Shown here piece after piece: positions 1-6,612 of a DNA stretch of 13,431 nt; position 1 is the stretch's first letter; each line of letters starts with the position of its first letter. The position numbers and the translations under genes were made by a program. The notes under the pieces are model-generated. The model had not been told where the DNA came from and searched no databases. It saw nothing but the letters and a program-made list of their open reading frames with translations. Source of the DNA: Rodentolepis nana (taxonomy: Eukaryota > Platyhelminthes > Cestoda > Cyclophyllidea > Hymenolepididae); assembly GCA_900617975.1 (NCBI GenBank), contig UZAE01001415.1, positions 1 to 13,431 on the forward strand, given 5' to 3'.

Positions 1-284
1 TATCATTTGCCCTTTGGCTGACTTCGTGCTTCACAGGGGAAGGAACATCAAAGTAACAGGAAGTCGAGGGGTGGGGAACAGAAGAGTGATTTACAGTTGT
101 AAAAGAGACAGACAAAGGTAGAGAAAAGGTAAGATGAGTACTGTGGCAGTAGTCGAATATGACATACAGTGGGGTGATGGTGGTTTGAATTCAGAGGTCA
201 ACTGCCAGTTAATAGACCTTTTTTGCCGTATGAGTATACGTTGCCCAGGGTGCACCACGTGGAGGTAAGTCTATCGCGCACCCC
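1..284 (-). repeat. Dispersed SINE-like retroposon, copy 1 (cut by window edge)
   Basis: This segment is the reverse complement of most of the element at 13054-13379, and also matches 5086-5312. Shared landmarks on the plus strand are a CTTCACAG-GGGAAGGAA block near 30-45, a purine-rich tract at about 60-95, AAAAGAGACAGACAAAGGTAG at about 100, a block ending TATACGTTGCCCAGGG, and the terminus GGAGGTAAGTCTAT...GCACCCC. Homology stops at about 284, the same point as in copy 2, so this is the element's real 5' end. Its 3' end lies beyond base 1. It sits in an intron upstream of the exon at 374, antisense to that gene. No convincing coding frame runs through it. The family is not one I can name. 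Confidence 0.75.
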
Positions 285-373
285 TAATTCAAGCGAAACA
301 AAATTGCATAGACAATGAAGAACCTAAGAGACAACTTTTAATGTGCGTGTTTGTGGCTTATAATTTGTTTTAG

Positions 374-3300
374 GGTGAGCAACCAACTTTCGGAGAAGCG
401 GATTTGCAGCAACTTGTCAAGCGAAAGGGCTCTGTGAAAGGCATTGATAATGAGGAAGTAATTCCGGATGATGTAAGTTTTTTATCGAAATTAGTGCATC
501 TACTTGTTTTTTCAACTTCCATTTTGACACACTAAATCGGAAGGTTCATCTGAAGTCGTCTACTACAACCTAATGAAACAAAATACCAGTCGATTGTTTC
601 TTATCCGTTTAATTGATGGGTTGCTAAGCTCGTAATTCTAGGAATCTCTCTGTGAGCCATGCTCATCTGTCAATCTTAAGTTTATTTTTTTATCTATGAG
701 TTGGGGTGGGGTGGGGGGGGGGGGGAGGAGGGGAGCAGCGTTATACTAATGTCGATAAAAACAGTAATAAAGTGCTGGGAGACATTGGGTATGCGGAGTA
801 ATAAATCCCATGAATAAAGTCCCCTTCATGATCATGAGTTTCCCAGCTAGATTGACATCAGAGTATAATAGCCCCATTTCTTAAAGAGATTTATTTTTGA
901 TGACATTCTTGTCTTCGGAGTAATTATAATCCAATCACGATGAATCATTCTATTCCTAGGCTCCAACACCCCGTGCTGAATTAGACCAACATTATCTAAC
1001 AGATGGGGACAATGAACCTCAGCCTTCAAATCTCTCTGTCGACTTGGGTAAGTCATCTTGTTAACTTTCCCTTATTCCACGAGTTTTCAACGAGTTCAAG
1101 TAGGCACTATATACTCGTCATATCTAATATTATTATTATTATTATTATATCAATTGGTAGGCTTTATAACTTCGTTCGTCACAAGGGGGGGGGGACATAT
1201 GTATATATAGGCTTTAGGGCAGTTAACAGTAATTCATTAGTTGTCTTCTGGCTCACCAGTATCTTTGGGATCCTGTCGTTGTCTTTAGGACTGGACACCG
1301 AAACAGGCGGGCATTCTTCATTTCCTCCTGTAGGTCACATAGGGGACATGTTGGTTGAGCGTATACGCCTATTCTATGAAGGTGATTCGCCAGGTAATCG
1401 TGTCCGGTGCGCCGTCTAAGCTTTGCAACAGCTTTCTTTCTTAGCCAGTCGACTATGTTGAAGAGTGTTGCTGTCCACTGCTTTCTCTTCGTTCGAGGTT
1501 TAAGTTCTTTGCACCTTGAGGTCTTGAATTCTCTCCTGATTAAGCGCACCTTGAGGTCTTGAATTCTCTCCTGATTAAGGTCTTCCTATTATATCTAATG
1601 TCACCTTCTATGATAAAGATCTAAGTGATCGAGGATGATAACCGATGAATATATTAAGGCTGTATATTGGAAATGTCTATGAATTGACTGGAATAAATTC
1701 ACCAATCGTCGTAATAGGTAATAATACCTTGTTTAACCTTGAGCATTCACAAGTATCAACAAATCATTGCTTTGAAATTAAATGGCTTTGCTAAAGGTGT
1801 GTTTTTATATATTGCATTTCTTCATTACTTTTATTGAAAAGAGGTAACTAAGTGTGATTCAAATATTACTAGGACTGACATATTTAAATTATTTCACAAC
1901 AAGAAGGTTCTATTAAATCGTTTTAATGTAGAATGAAATGTTATTAAGGGATTCAGGCCAGTAGGGGGAGATTGGTCGAGGGTCATTGAAGAGTACAAAA
2001 CTCGAAGGGGAATTATCATTTACTGCATCTGCTGCTATCCTCTCAGCCATCATGTGACCTGCCTGACGCTACAATTGTTCACAATTGAGCTTCCGCACTT
2101 GATGGCGAATTTCTTGCTTCTTCGGTGGCACCATACTTGGTGACTTGCAATTCCCCCCCCCCTGCTCCTCTTGAGTTAAATTTCATTCCTTCAGAACTTT
2201 GCACTGGAGTTCATTGAGTGAATATTTCCACAATTTCGTCGTTCATTTGATGCCAGACAGAACAGAGTGCGCTCCCCCATGCGCCATGGTGGGGGATGAA
2301 GATACCGCATTTGTGAAAACCTTAGTGTGCACTTCCACCTGCGTATTCGATTTAATGGAAACATTTTTAGTCGGAGTCGGAGTATAATGGTATGCCATAT
2401 ATTGTGAAAAGTAGTTTGTTAGTGTCAACATCATCTCACGGATTAATTTCAATGTGGAAGTTGAAGTTTATTTCATTCTTATGATAAATTCTTCCTTGAG
2501 TTCGAGCCGGCTCAAGTTCGCCGTTAACTCCATATTAGAAATAAAATTGCTCGCCCTTTATTGGTTTTGATGCTTGCGTTAAATGAACTATCTTGGTCGC
2601 AGTTATCTTTGAGTTTGTGCTAGTATCATATTTTGAATTTTTTTGACTTTATAGACACCTCCTTGACGGAGAAGTGCAACAATGCAGAGCCTGAAGGCGG
2701 AGCCACTATTCCAACTGCTTTGGGAGATCACGAATCCAATCACGAAGTTCATGTTGCTGTAGATGAAGGCAACGCTGTCGATGACGCGGATGTTGATGAT
2801 GACGACGACGAGAAAACAGAACCCTTCGCTGCTTCCTCTCCATTTTCCGACGTAACAGCAGTAACAACAGAAACTCCCTGCTGGTTAAAAGAGGGCCCTC
2901 TACGTGCTATCTATCTTCCTGTGGCACAGGAACTCTTGAATGAGGCTGTGGAGAGGACCCGTGGGTGGTCGGTAACTCATTTGATGGCGTTGCACTCTGA
3001 TTTGAGTGCTAATACTCAAAGAATGAGTTTTTCGGCATTTCTTGATCCTCAGGAGCTTAAATCTGTGAGTTTTGGTATTATTTTGAAGTGCTAAGTTTTT
3101 GGCATAAAGAGTTAGGGAGTATGGGTCATTTATTGGCTTAGTGACTTTATAGTCTAGCCAAGCTATCTACCACCCTTCTAATTTCATCGTCCAAAACTAC
3201 GTTGAGAAGACACTATAGTACTGATTAGAGTCCGTTAGGAGTTCGTTAGAGACCAAAAAAATGGAAGATGAGTTAAAGTGCGTTCTGACATGTCCACCGT

Positions 3301-4034
3301 CGTTATAGTTTACGTCCTGTGAGCCCTCAACAGCCGATCACGGTAGAATCATTGAGACGGATTTTCGTTATCTAGGCCTAACTAAGTTGGTTAATATTTG
3401 TCTACTAGCTGTGATATAAAATGGTGTTTCTCTTGGGTAGGGCACAGTGTTATCCTGACAACCGGTTCTCCAGGGTTGCTAGTAGTTCGTCTCAAAGCCC
3501 CGCTGAATTACCTTTTAACAGCGAAAAGAGAAATCCTGTAACGTATTCTCAATGATTTCCTTTTTACTACATTAATGTCTAAATCAGACTATAAAACACG
3601 GAATATATTTTGCCTATAGAATGCCAAAGGAAATTATTGTAGATGAGACGGGAAAGGCAACCAGTCCCTTCAACGCCTTTTACCTATTATAAAATGCCCA
3701 CAAATGTCAGATGAAACGATAGTGAAACTTATTGAGATCTCCATAAAGTCAATCTTTTCCACAGTTATCTGACAGAGCCTATATATATATATAAACAGCT
3801 GGTTAATCATATATTTATTTTGAAAATCTCGCTTCAACAAATTTGGGTTTATTTAAAGATGAAGAAGAGGAAGAATCAAAAAATTGTGAAACTTATAAAA
3901 CTCCTTTTGCCTTTTTTCTCTAGAATCTTCTGGCGATCATCGAGCGTCATAAGATGATGTTTATGGCGGAGAGTTATGAGGAATCTCTAGAGGCTCCGTG
4001 TTTGAGGCATTATTCGCCTACAGGCTACCTCTGA
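374..4034 (+). CDS. Partial gene, last four exons; ATAD2-like C-terminal region (tentative)
   Basis: Four exons join in frame: 374-472, 960-1047, 2655-3064 and 3924-4034, with the stop TGA at 4032-4034. Acceptors are TTTTAG, TTCCTAG, TTATAG and TTCTCTAG. The three donors are GTAAGT, GTAAGT and GTGAGT. The split codon G|AC across the second intron keeps the frame, and the visible product is 235 residues. The 5' part continues upstream of the window. The first two exons and the start of the third encode a polar, acidic linker with a run VDDADVDDDDDEK. A helical segment follows, including QELLNEAVERTRGWSVTHLM and then DPQELKSNLLAIIERHKMMF. As I recall it, human ATAD2 ends in a comparable pair of helices (a 'LLDLLVDKS...VDQLERLYSLLSQ' block, then 'LVEEMERTVHMFE') after an acidic linker. 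That is the basis for the call. ATAD2 is a chromatin-bound AAA ATPase with a bromodomain; neither of those domains is in this window. The last 16 or so residues extend past the vertebrate end. The exon structure is solid; the family name is an inference. Confidence 0.72.
703..734 (+). repeat. G-rich tract, quadruplex-capable
   Basis: GGGG-T-GGGG-T-G13-A-GG-A-GGGG lies in the intron between the exons ending at 472 and starting at 960. It satisfies the usual four-run G-quadruplex pattern on the sense strand. It is probably a mutable simple repeat rather than a coding or splicing signal. Confidence 0.6.
1120..1128. repeat. Target-site duplication of LINE insertion, left copy
   Basis: ATATCTAAT here is identical to 1591-1599. 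The pair brackets the antisense LINE fragment. The left copy abuts the (ATT)n tail, as expected for the 3' end of a LINE inserted on the minus strand. Confidence 0.65.
1253..1549 (-). pseudogene. Remnant of LINE ORF2 C-terminus
   Basis: The minus-strand reading contains LRRRTGHDYLANHLHRIGVY followed by PTCPLCDLQEEM and LFRCP. This is the familiar C-terminal signature of LINE reverse-transcriptase polyproteins: an L-R-TGH motif, then a C-x2-C...H...C knuckle. It is broken. The usual His before the last Cys of the knuckle appears as Arg (ARLFRC). A TGA directly follows QRYW, where related elements normally continue. The 35-bp duplication at its 5' end shifts the frame. Only the extreme C-terminus remains, so there is no polymerase activity here. 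Confidence 0.7.
1511..1579. repeat. Tandem duplication, 35-bp period
   Basis: The unit beginning GCACCTTGAGGTCTTG at 1511-1545 is repeated at 1546-1579 with no mismatch over 34 bases. It falls at the 5' end of the LINE remnant. Because 35 is not a multiple of three, it shifts the LINE reading frame. The perfect identity suggests a recent event. Confidence 0.9.
1591..1599. repeat. Target-site duplication of LINE insertion, right copy
   Basis: ATATCTAAT, identical to 1120-1128. It marks the 5' junction of the truncated minus-strand LINE. Confidence 0.65.
1600..2654 (+). other. Remainder of large intron of the ATAD2-like gene
   Basis: This AT-rich intronic DNA runs from the LINE to the acceptor TTATAG at 2649-2654. 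It holds a C10 run at 2153-2162 and a GC-rich hairpin at 2274-2295. Short ORFs here on both strands (for example 2199-2387 plus and 2243-2452 minus) overlap one another and show no recognisable domain, so I treat them as chance. Confidence 0.6.
3065..3923 (+). other. Last intron of the ATAD2-like gene
   Basis: An 859-nt intron with donor GTGAGT and acceptor TTCTCTAG. It contains a (TA)n stretch at about 3780-3793. A block near 3450-3520 has the look of old repeat DNA (GACAACCGGTTCTCCAGGGT), but I cannot tie it to a family. No coding frame is evident. Confidence 0.6.
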
Positions 4035-4226
4035 TAAATATCGCTTCCCCTCTTCCTTCCTTCCTCCCTCCCTCCCCCCCCCCTCCCTAGACCTATTTTA
4101 GTCTCTTTTTAAATGTACCTGCCTTCTAACTCCCTCTAGGTGGTTGAATGTTTGTGTCTTGTCACTTTTCCTTTTTTGTTTCACCTACTTTTACTCAAAC
4201 ACTACGCTGTCTTTTTTATTCTTCGT

Positions 4227-4253
4227 TAGTAGTAGTAGTAGTACTAGTAGCAG
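4227..4253. repeat. (TAG)n microsatellite, interrupted
   Basis: Several uninterrupted TAG units are followed by TAC, TAG, TAG and CAG. It lies in the probable 3' UTR of the upstream gene. Confidence 0.8.
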
Positions 4254-4323
4254 TATTTGTATAAGACGGACGAAATGCTCGAGGGAAATCTTCCTTGTGC
4301 TAACCAATCTGCATTTGATTTGA

Positions 4324-4329
4324 AATAAA
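4324..4329 (+). terminator. Poly(A) signal AATAAA
   Basis: A canonical AATAAA about 290 nt after the stop of the ATAD2-like gene. A T- and GT-rich stretch follows at about 4365-4390, which fits a downstream element. It is the first canonical signal after the stop. Confidence 0.5.
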
Positions 4330-4606
4330 AATGAGCGATTGCTGCTCAATAGGAATGTGATCTTCGTTTTCTTTTTTTGTGTTTTGCTAATTTAAGTTTG
4401 CTTTTAACGTGCATTTGTTTGCTGTGTGTGAGCTTAATTCAAAATATGATGCGAAACCCATCATTGTAACAATTTTAGCATTTTGTTCAGATTAGACGTT
4501 AGATTATCTAAATTGAATTTTACAAGATCGAATCGGTCTTCCTGAATGCACAGACGAAGGCTGTGGTTGTGATGGTTGTTGCGGCAGAAAGAGAATGGAC
4601 TTGAGT

Positions 4607-5068
4607 TTAGGAAGAGATTGATTGGAGAGTATCGTTAGCGAAACGAGCGTGGTTTCTGTTCAACAAAGGGTTTTCTGTTGCTCCACAAATCGTGTTAATA
4701 GAGACAGAAACTGATATCTTGTGCTCCACACGCGTGGTCCGATATGAGCTAAAGCAGGCTTGAAACTGGCCATCTTCTCTGATCATACTTAGGCGTCTCA
4801 GGTTAAGATTAGTTTGAGCATTCAAGATCTTCGTGGTAAATAGAGCCGCACTTGAAGTTCGGAAGTGTAAATGTAGCGTATGAGCTGTTGCCGTGTTGAG
4901 TAGCCGACTGCATGTCTCACAGTGTAGTTCATTACGCATACATTCATGTAAGTCTCCACAATATTGATCCTCTAAAGGAGCCGTTGAAGAGGAGAAATTT
5001 GTCCAAAACACCTCTTTCATGGTCTGGTCAGTAACAAAGTTCGTATCTCCTGCCAAAACAAATACCAC
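4607..5068 (-). CDS. Unassigned 153-codon ORF or exon, function unknown
   Basis: An uninterrupted minus-strand frame of 153 codons; the first codon used is GTG, so the true start is not established. It is as long as the longest frame containing a real exon in this window, and by rough reckoning such a length is uncommon by chance at this base composition. A good 3' splice acceptor (TTTGTTTTGGCAG) ends at about 5050 within it, so it could be an internal or terminal exon of a minus-strand gene. The product has eight Cys, five of them clustered (residues about 37-57, including YCGDLHEC and CETC), and no signal peptide or membrane segment that I can see. I do not recognise the family. Alternatives are a decayed transposon frame or chance. 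Its upstream side abuts repeat copy 2. Confidence 0.25.
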   Translation of the reverse strand: MVFVLAGDTNFVTDQTMKEVFWTNFSSSTAPLEDQYCGDLHECMRNELHCETCSRLLNTATAHTLHLHFRTSSAALFTTKILNAQTNLNLRRLSMIREDGQFQACFSSYRTTRVEHKISVSVSINTICGATENPLLNRNHARFANDTLQSISS

Positions 5069-5085
5069 ATTGACAGACTAAGAAG

Positions 5086-5312
5086 ATTTATATCAAATGG
5101 GAAGCGTTTTGATATTTATCATTAGTTCTTTAGTTTACTTCAGGCTTCACAGTGGGGAAGGAAAATCAAAGTGAAAAAAGTCGAGAGGGGGGGGGGGTAG
5201 GGAAGAGAAGAGTGTTTCAAAGATGTAAAAGAAACAGACACAAAGGTAGAAAAAAGGTGAGGTGAGTACTGTTGAAGTGCACCACGTGGAGGTAAGTCTA
5301 TTATGCACCCCT
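5086..5312 (-). repeat. Dispersed SINE-like retroposon, copy 2 (internally deleted)
   Basis: The minus-strand element shares its 3' terminus (TTTGATATAAAT) and 5' terminus (GGGGTGCATAATAGACTTACC) with copy 3 at 13054-13379. About 100 bp present in copies 1 and 3 are missing: the block from after GTACTGT to the GCCCAGGG before TGCACCACGTGG. It carries a G11 run at 5187-5197. Possible short target duplications are AGAAG at 5081-5085 and 5315-5319. It lies in the intergenic region between the two genes. Confidence 0.75.
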
Positions 5313-6589
5313 GCAGAAGTAACATAGTAATCTAATTATGTCATTATATCAATTGAAAGGTGGCCGGGAACCCATCAGAAACTAATAATGAATAAGCTGC
5401 TGGTTGTTTACTAAAGAATTCCTCAATCGCCATTGTTTGTCGTCAACTCTACATGATTAATAGCAACTGCGTTGGTATCTGAATCTAAATTCACATTTAC
5501 GCTGATGGACCGATCATCCCAAGGCAAAAGAAGTCTCCAACTATCATTTTCGTTTGTCATCTACTATCATTGGAGCAACCTTATTTTGCAAAACAATGTG
5601 AAAAAATTTGTATCTGTCAAAATTGTCACCTTACTTCATGAAATACTGATAACCAAATTCTATTATACAAAAGTAAATACCTGTGTACAGCCCAACCCTG
5701 GCTTGGCTGGAGCATCCGCTCAAACATACAATCACACTATTGAGCAGATTATGTCACAAGTTTAGAGACCTCCCGACCAATCAATAATAAAAGGACATTT
5801 GAGAATAACCGTGCTCAAATAGAATTTACTAACAAGGCTCTATGTCTTCAAAACGGGACCCAATGTACCACGCATAACATACACAGTCCCCAATAAGCGT
5901 TTACCACATCATACGAATACTAATACTATAGCTTTGCAGAAGCTAGTCTTGGGAAACTTTCCAGACTAGAAAATCTTGCCATAGCGATTACTGAGCTTAG
6001 GTTAAGGCTTAATGGTGTAGCAATAAGCTATATAATTTAAGCAATTAAGAATAAGCTTAATGGCTAAGGAGAGATCGAAGTATCTAATAAATAAAAACCT
6101 AGATTATGGATGATACTAAAGTGTCACTATACCACAAAATGAAGGTGATTAAGATAAGAAAGAAAAGAACAACCTTATTAGCTGAGTATGGAAAGAGAGA
6201 ACCTAGTCAAAACAAAAAAGGAATTAGGAATGGTTAACGTCAAAAGGGTACCAACACTGCTTTTCAATCGATTCATTCAATATCATCAGCCATATTTATA
6301 TGAAATTTAAAGATATATGAATCTGTGAAATTATAAGTTATGTTTAAATATAGTTTGGTCGTTAGTTACATTGACAAATCAAAGATTGTTTTTATTAATT
6401 CGTCAGTAACTAAAAGTATTTGAATATACTCGTTTTCATGTCACTGTTAAAAAGAGGTTATATGTCCCTTGACGAGAGAAATCAGGTTTTTTCTGATTTC
6501 ATATATTTATCGAATTCAATTTTAATGCACTCACTTATAAATCGAATGAAGCGGATATTTTGATGTTCTATGTATTTTATCTGCCCTAG
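5313..6589. other. Intergenic region upstream of FAM76
   Basis: About 1.3 kb of AT-rich sequence. The plus strand is noticeably A-rich from about 5780 to 6250. I see no gene with recognisable domains. A 97-codon plus frame at 5472-5765 has no convincing homology. A short perfect hairpin lies at 6478-6500. No TATA box or other core promoter element is clear enough to mark, although the promoter of the FAM76 gene should lie here. Confidence 0.5.
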
Positions 6590-6590
6590 G
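6580..6590 (+). promoter_or_regulatory. 3' splice acceptor before the FAM76 start (5' UTR intron or trans-splice site)
   Basis: TTTTATCTGCCCTAG|G places an AG at 6588-6589 after a short pyrimidine-rich stretch, 23 nt before the ATG at 6613. Flatworms trans-splice a leader onto many mRNAs, so this could be the leader acceptor. It could equally be the 3' end of an ordinary 5' UTR intron. The sequence alone does not separate the two. Confidence 0.35.
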
Positions 6591-6612
6591 GTGACAAACT
6601 CGCTGTGTGATA

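Larger units (their letters stand above)
1129..1590 (-). mobile_element. 5'-truncated non-LTR retrotransposon (LINE), antisense in intron
   Basis: Read on the minus strand, the segment ends in a non-coding 3' region with GTCCCCCCCCCC, then TTGTGACGAACGAAGTTATA and a (TAA/ATT)n tail at about 1127-1149. It is flanked by the 9-bp duplication ATATCTAAT at 1120-1128 and 1591-1599. Upstream of that 3' region lies a decayed open stretch typical of the end of LINE ORF2. The element is about 460 bp, so it is heavily 5'-truncated, the usual fate of target-primed insertions. It lies in the intron 1048-2654 of the ATAD2-like gene, opposite to transcription. Its 5' end carries a 35-bp tandem duplication. 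I cannot assign the clade (RTE, CR1, Jockey or other) from this tail alone. Confidence 0.75.
4035..4345 (+). other. Probable 3' UTR of the ATAD2-like gene
   Basis: After the stop at 4032-4034 comes a long pyrimidine tract (about 4043-4089, including C10 at 4074-4083) and a (TAG)n microsatellite at about 4227-4253. A canonical AATAAA follows at 4324-4329. The signal and its spacing make this the likely transcript end. Confidence 0.5.

Noticed and set aside
1..284. Copy 1 as a solo LTR or TRIM-type LTR element
   Set aside because: The three copies end in GGGGTG and an A/T tail rather than a clear TG...CA pair, and copy 3 has a 14-bp duplication, not the 4-6 bp usual for LTR elements. A TRIM origin is not fully excluded.
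847..1056. Minus-strand ORF of 69 codons over the exon 960-1047
   Set aside because: Short, antisense to a well-supported exon, and without recognisable sequence features.
1003..1419. 138-codon plus-strand ORF overlapping the second visible exon of the ATAD2-like gene
   Set aside because: It is in a different frame from the exon, runs through the donor at 1048 and into the antisense LINE, so it is a shadow of the exon and the element.
5472..5765. 97-codon plus-strand ORF containing KFTFTLMDRSSQGK, loosely like a MATH/TRAF strand, and QPNPGL, loosely like a 2A motif
   Set aside because: Neither resemblance extends beyond a few residues. There is no splice partner or supporting neighbour, and the first codon is TTG. 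A chance frame is the simpler reading.
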